DNA of 64,000 nucleotides from Bacillota bacterium (GTDB lineage Bacteria > Bacillota > Clostridia > Christensenellales > CAG-138): the NCBI GenBank assembly GCA_023399275.1, contig JAEWQH010000096.1, positions 1 through 64,000 on the forward strand, read 5' to 3'. Shown here piece by piece: positions 37,863 through 46,323 of the stretch. Below the pieces are notes generated by a model. That model made no database searches, was not told where the DNA came from, and worked only from the letters and a program-made list of their open reading frames with translations. Both the position numbers and the translations under genes were made by a program. How positions within the stretch are numbered: position 1 is the first letter of the stretch; each line of letters begins with the position of its first letter.

Positions 37863-39998
37863 TCACTCCTCTTCAGAAAGCGCATAGATAAAATACCTCC
37901 CGGCCTGTGCGATCGGGGTAAGCGAAACGCCGGGCGTTTCCCGATCGCTATAATCCACCTCGGAGAGCACATATCGTACGTTCAGGGTACGAAGCGCTCC
38001 AAAGTTCAGAACCAGCTGAAAATAATCCGCGTTGCGCAGGGTAAACGTCGTCTCCCCCTCCGTCAGGCTCACGGATATGTGCGCATACCGGTTGTAGACC
38101 GCTTCATACTGCCCGGTCGGATCGAGCAAGCGCCAGCGCTGCAGGTGCGGATACACATTGGTAGAGTTGATGGTCGGAGCCCCCGCCATGATGGGGACAT
38201 TGACCAACGGCGCTCCTCCTTCGACAATCCACAGCCCGCTTTCCTCCTGCACAACTGTTTGGATCGACTGCACCAGCTCGCTTTGATAGATCACGTCCAC
38301 CCCGCGCTGCACCGGGTTCACCAGCCCGCCGCTAAACAGCGAAATCACCACGCAGTAGGCCGTAAGCAGCTTCTTCCAGCCGCCGCTTCGCGCGGAAAAC
38401 GCGAGCCAGAGGCCGACGAACAGAACCGCGGTAATGGCCGCGCTCATCGTCAGGCTAAGATACTCGCCCGTTGCGCGTCGGCTCGCAAAACTCACTCCGG
38501 CGGCCAGCACCGCGGCTGCGGCAACTGCAATGCCCGCGTGCAGCTTGCGCTGCGAGACCGAAACGGCACGCAGCAACAGCAGGATGTTTCCAAGTCCGAC
38601 TGCGAGCAGCGTACGCCCGGATGTGGTCCGACTGAGCAGCGTGAGCTTTGCCAGCGCCTCTGGGAGGCCCCATGCGCAGTAGACCATCAGCAGCGCCTGA
38701 ACAAGCAGCAGCGGGATCAACATACGGTCCCGCTTTTTTTCAACGAAAACGACATAGAGCGCCAGCAGGATGCCGGCGGGAGCCAAATCGAAAAACAGGG
38801 ACGTCTCGCAGGGGTTGGTGGCCAGTCCGCTGGACTTGATCGGTAAAAACAGAGACGCGCCGTAACGAAACAGCTGCGCCAAGCCGCCCCCGCCTGTCGA
38901 GACGCGGTTTCCCGGATAAACGGTGCTGACCACGGTTTGAATCGTATCAGCAGATTGGATGATAACGGGCAGCAGCCCCGCAATCACAAACGCAAGTCCG
39001 CCTGCGATGATCGGCAGATCCCTCTTCCAAGTGAGCGAGCCGCTGCGTCGGTTCTCCAAAATAACGCCGAGAAACAGCGCTGCAAAGACATACAGCAGCG
39101 GAATCTGCCATGCAGGATAGATCGTAAGCAGATAGATCCCGCCGCACCAGAAAAATAGCAGCGCCGCAAGCGCCCGCTTCCAGGTTTTCTGCGCATGCAG
39201 GTAATGATGGGTGCACAGCAGCGCACCCTGCCCGAAGATGAGCATCTCGGCGATGCCGTTGATGGCGAACCACCACTGTACGATGGGCGCGAGCGCGATC
39301 AGCGCGCCCGCAGTCAGGCTGAGCCAGCGGTCTTTTTTTGTGAAGACCATTGCGAATTCAAACGAGACCAAAAACAACGCCAGCAACCTGGCAACCCAGA
39401 AGAACGAAAGCCCCTTAGCCGGCCCCATCAACAAAAACCCCCACAAGAAGGGCCGGAACAGCGTGGCGATATTCCAGGATGGCAGTGCGTAAATGATGCC
39501 GGTATCCGTCAGCGCGCCACGGATGGTTTCGCTGAAATACGGATAGGCACCGGACGCATTGTATTGCTGCGAAAAGATCATCGGCGTGAACGTCGCGTAT
39601 TCATCGGCTCGGATGCTTCTTGGGATGCCAAAGAGGACGCCGGGCTCCTCCGAGTCGATTGTTTTTGCCAGCTGGGCGATCGACGAGCCGCTGATCTCAA
39701 ACAGCACGCAGACGACTAGAACTGCCAGCGCCAGTAGATAGCGATAGCGAAACGCAAAGCGCAGAACAGGCGCATGAAATCTCCAAATCAGCTCCGAAGC
39801 ACCGCAAAATGCGGCCCACAACAACGCAAAGCGTATGAAATGGATCGCCTGTGGATCTTTTGCGGCAAAGCCGGATAAAACGCCCGTCCAATACAGCGAC
39901 GCCGACTCCGCAAAAGCCTCCGCATATCCTGCAGCGCAGAGAGATACAACGGCGATCACCGTATACCGCAGCGCCTTTGCTTTCCGAATATCCGTCAT
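37863..39998 (-). CDS. Large multi-spanning membrane protein, GT-C glycosyltransferase-like
   Basis: A 711-residue protein with about 12 predicted membrane helices and a C-terminal extracytoplasmic domain of about 150 residues. An acidic pair after the first long loop (SIRADEYATFTPM, near residue 130) and the SLYWTGVLSG segment are reminiscent of GT-C enzymes that use polyprenyl-linked sugars, but I cannot assign a named family with certainty (YfhO-like is another possibility). Its position in front of gtrA and the GT2 makes it the likely transferase that decorates a surface polymer. ATG 39998 with GGAA about 9 bases upstream. Confidence 0.65.
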   Translation of the reverse strand: MTDIRKAKALRYTVIAVVSLCAAGYAEAFAESASLYWTGVLSGFAAKDPQAIHFIRFALLWAAFCGASELIWRFHAPVLRFAFRYRYLLALAVLVVCVLFEISGSSIAQLAKTIDSEEPGVLFGIPRSIRADEYATFTPMIFSQQYNASGAYPYFSETIRGALTDTGIIYALPSWNIATLFRPFLWGFLLMGPAKGLSFFWVARLLALFLVSFEFAMVFTKKDRWLSLTAGALIALAPIVQWWFAINGIAEMLIFGQGALLCTHHYLHAQKTWKRALAALLFFWCGGIYLLTIYPAWQIPLLYVFAALFLGVILENRRSGSLTWKRDLPIIAGGLAFVIAGLLPVIIQSADTIQTVVSTVYPGNRVSTGGGGLAQLFRYGASLFLPIKSSGLATNPCETSLFFDLAPAGILLALYVVFVEKKRDRMLIPLLLVQALLMVYCAWGLPEALAKLTLLSRTTSGRTLLAVGLGNILLLLRAVSVSQRKLHAGIAVAAAAVLAAGVSFASRRATGEYLSLTMSAAITAVLFVGLWLAFSARSGGWKKLLTAYCVVISLFSGGLVNPVQRGVDVIYQSELVQSIQTVVQEESGLWIVEGGAPLVNVPIMAGAPTINSTNVYPHLQRWRLLDPTGQYEAVYNRYAHISVSLTEGETTFTLRNADYFQLVLNFGALRTLNVRYVLSEVDYSDRETPGVSLTPIAQAGRYFIYALSEEE

Positions 39999-40078
39999 GT
40001 TAACCGTTCCTTATCGTTTGATCGCTGATGCAATCCGCCACGCCGCTAACAATGCGCCGGTTGCGGCAAAGCGGCGGA

Positions 40079-41905
40079 TCATCTCTGCAGAAAATGGGCA
40101 ATTGTGTGCGCTCCCTTGGGGTTGTAGTATGGATCTCCCGCCTGTGTCTGCGCCGCCCAGCGCTGCCGCAAGCGATTTGACTCGTCTGCAAGGCGGCTTC
40201 GCTTTTCGTCGGTATCCTCGTAGCCGCGCGACTTTGACTCGCAGTGATACAGCTCGGCATACGGTGTAAGCACGATGCGGTATCCCGACGAACGGATGCG
40301 CAGGCATAGATCCACGTCGTTGAGCGCAACCGCAAACTGCTCGTCAAGTCCGCCGACCTCGTTGAACACCCGGCGCGGCAGCATCAGGCAGGCTCCGGTC
40401 ACCACGCTGAGATTCTGCGCGACGCTCAGCCGATCCATATAGCCGCTTTCGCTCTGCCGAAATCCGCTGTATGCATGCCCCGCGGCGGAGCATCCGTCCA
40501 TGATAACGCCTGCATGCTGCACCGTATCGTTTGGGTAATACAGCTTTGCTCCGACCGCGCCGACATCCTTTCTCTGGGCAAACATCAGCATCTCCTGCAG
40601 CCAGTCCGGGGAGATGACCTGGGTGTCGTTGTTGAGCAGCAGGATGTATTCCCCGCGCGCAAACCGAAAGCCGAAGTTGTTGATGGCAGAATAGTTGAAA
40701 GGGCCGTCCCAGCGCGCAAGGCGCACGTTGGCATGATTCGCGCAAAGACTGGCGTAGCAATCGAACGTCTCCTGCTGCGTGCTGTTGTTTTCGATGATGA
40801 TGATCTCGTAGTTGCGATACGTCGTTGCCGCCAGAACCGAGTCGATGCATTGAATCAGGTCGGGCGTGTGATCCTTGTTTGGGATCAGTATGCTCACAAG
40901 CGGCTCTCCGCCGATCGCGTATCGAATCCGGTAGGTAAACGGTGCGGCGGAATCCTCCGCGGTACCGTCGAGACCGACGCGCTGAAGATGTTGATTCAGC
41001 ACCGCCTTTGCCGCATCGCAGGCGCGGTTCTCCATATCCGCGCAGGGTGGGCTGCCATCCTCCCGGTGTAGATACAGCACGCTCGGCACGTGCGCAATCG
41101 TTTGTGCAGCTTCACTCAGCCGCAGCGTCAAATCATATGTGCAGCTCCTGTCAAACTCTCCGCAAACGCCGCCAGCACGCGCCAAAAGCGCGCGGGAGAA
41201 GACCAAGAAATGACCGATATAATTCATAGAGCGCAGCAAGTCCGGTGAAAAGTCCGGCTTGTAACTGGGAATGCCTGCTTTTCTCGGGCTGCGGCGGAAG
41301 GCAACCTCGTCGGTATAGATCAGATCCGCCTGGTTTTCGGAAATGGCGCGCATCACTTCAAAGAGCGCAGCAGGATGCAGTCGATCCCCTTGCTCAAGCA
41401 AGCCGATGTATGCGCCGGAGGAGTTCGCGATGCATTGGCACAACGCTTCAGATGCATCCAACCTCTGCTCCGGCATAAAATAGACGATCCGTCGATCCAG
41501 CAGTGCCGACAGGCGGCAAACTTGGCTCGCAAGGCCATGCGGCCTGCCGCTCCCATCCGCCAGACAGAGTTCCCAGTTTTGAAACGTCTGCCTGCGAACG
41601 GAATGGATCATCCCGCTCAACGCGCGCGCCGATGCGGTTCCGACCGGTGCAACCACGCTGATCCGAACGCCGTTCATCGATGATGATTGCCGGATCTGAC
41701 TGCGTCTTTCCTTCAGAGAAAGGCTGCAAAAGCAGGATCCGCGCAGAGGGTTTCGCCTGCATAGAGCCCTGTATACCTTTTGAGAGGTTTGGAGAAAGCC
41801 GTCCGTTTTCAGGCAGCGGAAGGCAGCCAGACTCTTGCTCGGAAGCTTGCGTAGAAAACAGCCCACAATTCGTGTTTCCTCCCAAAGGCGCCGGTCGAGC
41901 GCCAT
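40079..41905 (-). CDS. Tandem family 2 glycosyltransferase
   Basis: A 608-residue protein with two GT2 domains. The first (about residues 78-290: ISVVAPVGTASARALSGMI, YIGLLEQGDRLHP, DLIYTDEVAF) has weak catalytic motifs. The second (about 330-590) is complete: PLVSILIPNKDHTPDLIQCI, YEIIIIENNSTQ, EYILLLNNDTQVISPDWLQE (DxD as NND) and GGLDEQFAVALNDVDLCLRIR. Such proteins build rhamnan-type or O-antigen-like polysaccharides at the cytoplasmic face. The start at 41905 has no clear ribosome site; residues 1-77 are poorly conserved and a start further in is possible. First gene of the glycan operon. Confidence 0.82.
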   Translation of the reverse strand: MALDRRLWEETRIVGCFLRKLPSKSLAAFRCLKTDGFLQTSQKVYRALCRRNPLRGSCFCSLSLKERRSQIRQSSSMNGVRISVVAPVGTASARALSGMIHSVRRQTFQNWELCLADGSGRPHGLASQVCRLSALLDRRIVYFMPEQRLDASEALCQCIANSSGAYIGLLEQGDRLHPAALFEVMRAISENQADLIYTDEVAFRRSPRKAGIPSYKPDFSPDLLRSMNYIGHFLVFSRALLARAGGVCGEFDRSCTYDLTLRLSEAAQTIAHVPSVLYLHREDGSPPCADMENRACDAAKAVLNQHLQRVGLDGTAEDSAAPFTYRIRYAIGGEPLVSILIPNKDHTPDLIQCIDSVLAATTYRNYEIIIIENNSTQQETFDCYASLCANHANVRLARWDGPFNYSAINNFGFRFARGEYILLLNNDTQVISPDWLQEMLMFAQRKDVGAVGAKLYYPNDTVQHAGVIMDGCSAAGHAYSGFRQSESGYMDRLSVAQNLSVVTGACLMLPRRVFNEVGGLDEQFAVALNDVDLCLRIRSSGYRIVLTPYAELYHCESKSRGYEDTDEKRSRLADESNRLRQRWAAQTQAGDPYYNPKGAHTIAHFLQR

Positions 41906-41951
41906 GTGCTGCTACGTTTGAATTGCGGCGATACAAATCGCGCTCTAGGCT

Positions 41952-41980
41952 ATTATATAAAACCCGCCTGCGGGAATCAA
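41952..41980 (-). promoter_or_regulatory. Sigma-A-type promoter of the glycan operon
   Basis: Minus strand TTGATT (41975-41980) and TATAAT (41952-41957), spacer 17. The spacer itself contains the palindrome CCCGCAGGCGGG immediately after the -35 element. Confidence 0.7.
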
Positions 41981-42031
41981 CAGTTGTTGCATGTTTGTCA
42001 GTTTTGCGCAAACGAAACATAACGCCAGAAA

Positions 42032-42043
42032 ATCACGCGTGAT
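42032..42043. other. Perfect 12-bp palindrome ATCACGCGTGAT upstream of the glycan operon
   Basis: The site is about 50 bases upstream of the glycan operon -35. It could be a regulator-binding site; no known consensus was recognised. Confidence 0.35.
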
Positions 42044-42062
42044 CGTTTTATGCGGCGGAAGC

Positions 42063-42094
42063 GTCAAAACTATCCGGGTTTGACCCGGATAGTT
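42063..42094 (-). terminator. Strong hairpin downstream of tRNA-Trp, candidate second terminator
   Basis: A perfect 12-bp stem, AACTATCCGGGT / ACCCGGATAGTT, with a 3-base loop; on the minus strand it is followed by TTTTGA counting the last stem bases. It stands between the tRNA-Trp terminator and the glycan operon promoter. Confidence 0.5.
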
Positions 42095-42187
42095 CGCACT
42101 GTGCGACTGCATATTTTTGGCGGCGCACCCGGGCGCTGAAACCGCCAACCCAGCGGAGTTTGTTCGAACCCGGTCGAAATAACGGCG

Positions 42188-42223
42188 CAAAAAAAGACCG
42201 TCTGTTGCGGGATGGTCTTTTTT
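42188..42223 (-). terminator. Intrinsic terminator of tRNA-Trp
   Basis: Minus strand AAAAGACC and GGTCTTTT arms with a loop of about 14 bases and further T residues. Confidence 0.85.
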
Positions 42224-42227
42224 GCTT

Positions 42228-42301
42228 TGGCAGGGGCACTAGGGCTCGAACCCAGAAGAACGGTTTTGGAGACCGCTATGTTACCATTACATCATGCCCC
42301 T
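42228..42301 (-). tRNA. trnW: tRNA-Trp (anticodon CCA)
   Basis: Full cloverleaf on the minus strand. Acceptor AGGGGCA pairs with TGCCCCT, discriminator G, and the CCA end is encoded. D stem ATGT/ACAT, anticodon stem GCGGT/ACCGT around the loop CTCCAAA (anticodon CCA), T arm CTGGG-TTCGAGC-CCTAG. It is a single tRNA gene with its own consensus promoter and terminator. Confidence 0.96.
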
Positions 42302-42319
42302 AATTTGGTCAGCAAGCGT

Positions 42320-42349
42320 ATTATAGCAAAACGCGCTCGCGCTTGTCAA
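42320..42349 (-). promoter_or_regulatory. Consensus promoter of tRNA-Trp
   Basis: Minus strand TTGACA (42344-42349) and TATAAT (42320-42325), both perfect, spacer 18; the mature tRNA begins 19 bases after the -10. Confidence 0.85.
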
Positions 42350-42462
42350 ACAAAATGAGCGATGTGCGCGCGCTGATTTTTGCGCTGAACCTGTGCAGCT
42401 CGTCCGCCCCGAATCCTGTCGTTATTTGAGGCTTTCCTGCCCTTCGTTCAATCCGCTGTAAC

Positions 42463-42504
42463 GCAAAAACAGCCTCCGCATCGTCTGCCGGAGGCCATTT
42501 TTGC
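42463..42504 (-). terminator. Intrinsic terminator after dnaJ
   Basis: Minus strand AAAAATGGCCTCCG and CGGAGGCTGTTTTT arms with a 10-base loop. It ends the heat-shock operon. Confidence 0.88.
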
Positions 42505-42512
42505 CGGTTGTG

Positions 42513-43652
42513 TTATTTTCTAGCGCCGCTTGCGCGGCCAAAGCCGCGCTTGGGTGTGCGGTTTTCGTTGCTTTCGCCGAGCGTCTCGGCAAACTGCTCC
42601 AGCAGCCGCTTTTGCTCCTCGGTCAGATGCTTTGGCACCTCCACCTTGACGGTAACCAGCAGGTCCCCTTTGCCGCTTGCGTTGAGACGCTGGATTCCCT
42701 GCTCACGCAGCCGGTAGGTCGCGCCCGTCTGTGTTCCGGCAGGGATCTGATACTTCACGCTCTCTTTGAGCGTAGGCACCGTCAGGCTGCCGCCAAGCGC
42801 CGCCATCGTATAAGAGATCGGCATCTCCAGATAGAGGTCGTATCCCTTTCGCGTAAAGTGCCTGTGCGGACGCACACTGATGGTCACGTAAAGATCCCCG
42901 TTTGGCCCGCCGCGATGCCCTGCGCTGCCCATGCCGCGCAGACAGAGGCTCTGTCCGTTGTCGATGCCGGCCGGAATCTTGACCGTCTTTCTCAGATTTT
43001 TGCGAATGCGCCCCGCCCCGCGACAATCCGGGCACGGATCGGATATTATCTTGCCGGTGCCCTTGCAGGCCGTGCACGGCCGCGTGGATGTAAACGAACC
43101 GAGGATCGTGCTCTGCTGTGTGCGCACCTGCCCCGTACCATTGCAGGTTTTGCAGGTGGTCGGCTCGGTGCCGGGCTTCGCGCCGCTGCCGTGGCAGGTC
43201 TCGCAGACCTCTTCGCGCGGGATGATGATCTCCTTCTCCGCTCCAAACGCCGCTTCGTCAAACGAAATCGTCAGATTGTAGCGCAGATCGTCGCCCGGAA
43301 TGGGGCTGTTTCGCATTTGTCCGCCGCCAAATCCGCCGCCGAACATCTGGCCGAGGATGTCGCCAAGATCACCAAATCCGCCAAAGCCGCCGCCGGCAAA
43401 CGGGTCCTGTCCGCCCATGCTCGGATCAAACGCGGCATGCCCGAATTGATCATACTTCGCGCGCTTTTCCGAATCGGTAAGCACCTCCGCCGCCTCGTTG
43501 ATCTCCTTAAACTGCGCCTCCTTGGCCTTGTCGCCCGGATGCAAATCGGGGTGGCACTCCTTCGCTTTTTTGCGGAACGCGTTTTTGATCTCGCTCTCCG
43601 TCGCGGTTTTACTCACACCCAATATTTCGTAATAATCGCGTTTGTCTGCCAA
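42513..43652 (-). CDS. dnaJ: Chaperone DnaJ
   Basis: A 379-residue type I Hsp40. The J domain (residues 1-70) has the HPD motif at 34-36; a Gly/Phe-rich linker follows (GGGFGGFGDLGDILGQMFGGG); then four CxxCxGxG zinc motifs (CETCHGSG, CKTCNGTG, CTACKGTG, CPDCRGAG) and the substrate-binding C-terminal domains. It stimulates the DnaK ATPase. Separated from dnaK by about 130 bases that contain a stable hairpin. Confidence 0.98.
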   Translation of the reverse strand: MADKRDYYEILGVSKTATESEIKNAFRKKAKECHPDLHPGDKAKEAQFKEINEAAEVLTDSEKRAKYDQFGHAAFDPSMGGQDPFAGGGFGGFGDLGDILGQMFGGGFGGGQMRNSPIPGDDLRYNLTISFDEAAFGAEKEIIIPREEVCETCHGSGAKPGTEPTTCKTCNGTGQVRTQQSTILGSFTSTRPCTACKGTGKIISDPCPDCRGAGRIRKNLRKTVKIPAGIDNGQSLCLRGMGSAGHRGGPNGDLYVTISVRPHRHFTRKGYDLYLEMPISYTMAALGGSLTVPTLKESVKYQIPAGTQTGATYRLREQGIQRLNASGKGDLLVTVKVEVPKHLTEEQKRLLEQFAETLGESNENRTPKRGFGRASGARK

Positions 43653-43720
43653 CGCCCGTCACCTCTCAATCGAAAGCGCAGTACGCTTTCGCGCTTTCCC
43701 ATCTATGTTTCCTCCGACAA

Positions 43721-43747
43721 GGAGGCGCAAGTGTAGGTTGCGCCTCC
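43721..43747 (-). other. Hairpin between dnaK and dnaJ
   Basis: A perfect 10-bp stem, GGAGGCGCAA / TTGCGCCTCC, with a 7-base loop and no T run. It may slow RNA decay, mark a processing site or partly attenuate transcription into dnaJ, giving more DnaK than DnaJ. Confidence 0.6.
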
Positions 43748-43783
43748 CGGTCGTGATTTTTGGATCCGCCAGCTTGGCGAAGC

Positions 43784-45622
43784 TTATTTGTTGTCATCCA
43801 CGACTTCGTAGTCTGCGTCGACCACGTCGTCCTTGGGCTGGCTTTCCGATTCGGCATAGCCGTCCTGTGCGCCCTCGGCGCCAGCCTGCTGCTGGGCCTG
43901 TTCGTAGACCTTGCCAAAGACGTTGTAGCTCAGCTCGGTGAGGCGCTCGGTCGCGGTCTTGATCATCTCCACGTCGCCGCCTTCGAGCGTCTTCTTGAGA
44001 TCGGCAATCGAGTTTTCGATCTGCTCCTTGCCGGAGGCGTCGATCTTGTCGCCCATCTCCTTGAGGCTGCGCTCGGTGGTGTAGATGAGCTGATCCGCGT
44101 GGTTCTTGGTCTCAACCTCTTCCTTGCGCTTTTTGTCCTCGTCGGCAAAGCGCTCCGCTTCCGAGACGGCACGCTTGATCTCATCCTCATTGAGGTTCGT
44201 CGACGCCGTGATGGTTACGTTCTGCTGGTTGCCCGTGCCGAGATCCTTTGCGGAGACGTGCACGATGCCGTTTGCGTCGATGTCGAAGGACACCTCGATC
44301 TGCGGCACGCCGCGCGGCGCCGGCGCGATGCCGGTAAGCTGGAAGCGGCCGAGCGTCTTGTTGCCCTGCACCATGCCGCGCTCACCCTGAAGCACGTGCA
44401 CCTCTACGCTGGTCTGCCCGTCCGCCGCGGTGGAGAAGATCTGGCTTTTCTTCGTGGGGATGGTGGTGTTGCGCTCGATGAGCTTGGTGAACACGCCGCC
44501 GACGGTTTCGATCCCCAGCGAAAGCGGGGTGACGTCCAGCAGGAGAATGTCCTTGACCTCGCCGCCAAGCACGCCGCCCTGAATCGCCGCGCCGATGGCG
44601 ACGCATTCATCGGGGTTGATGCCCTTAAACGGGTCTTTGCCGGTGATCTTCTTGACCATCTCCTGCACAAGCGGAATACGGGATGATCCGCCAACGAGGA
44701 TGACCTTGTCCACCTGTGAGGCGGAAAGCCCGGCGTCGCCGAGGCACTTCTGCATCAGGGTCTTGGTCTGCTCCACGAGGTCGTTGATCAGCTCGTTGAA
44801 CTTCGCGCGGGTGATGGTGATGTCCAGATGCTTCGGGCCGGACTTATCCATCGTGATGAACGGCAGGTTGATCGTGGTCTGCGCAACGCCCGAAAGGTCG
44901 ATCTTCGCTTTTTCCGAAGCTTCCTTGAGGCGCTGGAGCGCCATCTTGTCCTGCCGCAGATCGATACCGTTGTTCTTCTTGAAATCGTCTGCGATGTAAT
45001 CCATCAGGCGTTGGTCGAAGTCGTCGCCGCCGAGTCGGTTGTTGCCCGCGGTTGCAAGCACCTGGAACACTCCGTCGCCGATCTCAAGGATCGAAACGTC
45101 GAATGTACCGCCGCCAAGATCATAGACCAGGATCTTCTGGTTGTTTTCCTTGTCCATACCGTAGGCCAGCGCAGCCGCCGTCGGTTCGTTGATGATGCGC
45201 AGAACCTCGAGGCCCGCGATGCGGCCCGCGTCCTTGGTCGCCTGGCGCTGACTATCCGTAAAGTACGCCGGAACGGTGATGACCGCCTGCGTAACGGGTT
45301 CGCCGAGATAGGCTTCCGCGTCGGTCTTGAGTTTTTGCAGGATCATCGCGGAGATCTCCTGCGGGGTATAATCCTTCCCCTCGATGTGCACTTTGCGCGA
45401 GGAACCCATGTCACGCTTGATCGAAGAGATCGTGCGGTCGGGGTTCGTGATGGCCTGTCGCTTTGCGATGTTGCCGACCATGCGCTCGCCGTCTTTAAAC
45501 GCTACCACGGAAGGCGTGGTGCGCATCCCTTCGGAATTGGGGATGACGACCGGTTCGCCGCCTTCCAGGAAAGCGACGCAGGAGTTCGTCGTGCCGAGGT
45601 CGATGCCGATAATTTTGCCCAT
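43784..45622 (-). CDS. dnaK: Chaperone DnaK (Hsp70)
   Basis: A 612-residue Hsp70. The N-terminal [33 protein letters not shown] and the [17 protein letters not shown] segments mark the ATPase; [19 protein letters not shown] and the substrate-binding beta domain follow, then the helical lid. As in Gram-positive DnaK the ATPase lacks the extra loop found in proteobacterial DnaK. Third gene of hrcA-grpE-dnaK-dnaJ; ATG with GGAG upstream. Confidence 0.98.
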   Translation of the reverse strand: MGKIIGIDLGTTNSCVAFLEGGEPVVIPNSEGMRTTPSVVAFKDGERMVGNIAKRQAITNPDRTISSIKRDMGSSRKVHIEGKDYTPQEISAMILQKLKTDAEAYLGEPVTQAVITVPAYFTDSQRQATKDAGRIAGLEVLRIINEPTAAALAYGMDKENNQKILVYDLGGGTFDVSILEIGDGVFQVLATAGNNRLGGDDFDQRLMDYIADDFKKNNGIDLRQDKMALQRLKEASEKAKIDLSGVAQTTINLPFITMDKSGPKHLDITITRAKFNELINDLVEQTKTLMQKCLGDAGLSASQVDKVILVGGSSRIPLVQEMVKKITGKDPFKGINPDECVAIGAAIQGGVLGGEVKDILLLDVTPLSLGIETVGGVFTKLIERNTTIPTKKSQIFSTAADGQTSVEVHVLQGERGMVQGNKTLGRFQLTGIAPAPRGVPQIEVSFDIDANGIVHVSAKDLGTGNQQNVTITASTNLNEDEIKRAVSEAERFADEDKKRKEEVETKNHADQLIYTTERSLKEMGDKIDASGKEQIENSIADLKKTLEGGDVEMIKTATERLTELSYNVFGKVYEQAQQQAGAEGAQDGYAESESQPKDDVVDADYEVVDDNK

Positions 45623-45682
45623 AGTTGATATCCTCCAAGTATTCTATACAAGATTGTCTCCACCCAGTGGAAAAAGTAAGTT

Positions 45683-46273
45683 TTACTCCGCGACCTTCAC
45701 CATGCAGTGTCGGATGATGCGGTCCCCCATCCGGTAGCCCTTCTGGAAGACAACGACGATGTCGCCGCTTTCCTTGCCGTCCACCTTTTCGCGCATGACG
45801 GCCTCGTGCTTGGCGGGGTCAAATTTGCAATCGTCCTCGATCTCCTCAAGGCCGAGCTTTTTGAGCGCGTCGAGCAGCTGGCGCTGCACCATCGCGATGC
45901 CCTCGCGCATGGCCGCGTTTTCCTCCGGAATGCTGTCGAGCGCGCGCTCGAAGTTATCCAGCACGGGAAGAAGCTCCTTGACCGTGTCGCGCTTGCCCTC
46001 TTCGTAGCTGTCGAGCCGGATGCTGGCGTTCCTGCGGCGGTAGTTGTCAAAGTCCGCCTGAACGCGCTGCAGGAGGCCGACCGTCTCATCCTTCTCCTTG
46101 GTGAGGGCTTCGATGTGCGCCTTTGCCGCAGCAAACTCCTCCGCCGTAAGCGTATAGGATTCCTGTTCGGCAGCAGTTTCTTGCGCAACCGACGCTTCCC
46201 GATCCTCCGCCGCGGCGTCCTGCGCGCGGATCTTCTCGTCTGCGGGCTCGTGTTTGTTCGTCTTCTTGGTCAA
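45683..46273 (-). CDS. grpE: Nucleotide exchange factor GrpE
   Basis: About 196 residues. An acidic, Ala/Glu-rich disordered N-terminus is followed by the long dimerising coiled coil (AEEFAAAKAHIEALTKEKDETVGLLQRVQADFDNYRRR) and the C-terminal beta wing (KFDPAKHEAVMREKVDGKESGDIVVVFQKGYRMGDRIIRHCMVKVAE). It releases ADP from DnaK. TTG 46273 is the chosen start because AGGAG lies 9 bases upstream; an ATG at 46312 in the same frame lacks a site. Confidence 0.95.
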   Translation of the reverse strand: MTKKTNKHEPADEKIRAQDAAAEDREASVAQETAAEQESYTLTAEEFAAAKAHIEALTKEKDETVGLLQRVQADFDNYRRRNASIRLDSYEEGKRDTVKELLPVLDNFERALDSIPEENAAMREGIAMVQRQLLDALKKLGLEEIEDDCKFDPAKHEAVMREKVDGKESGDIVVVFQKGYRMGDRIIRHCMVKVAE

Positions 46274-46323
46274 TGTTCCAGTCTCCTTGTCCGTTCCCTT
46301 CCGGCGACGCACGCCGGGCCGGG

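Noticed and set aside
42140..42180. Second tRNA beside tRNA-Trp, suggested by a GTTCGAAC T-loop-like sequence
   Set aside because: The bases on either side do not form a T stem, and no acceptor or anticodon arm can be drawn on either strand.
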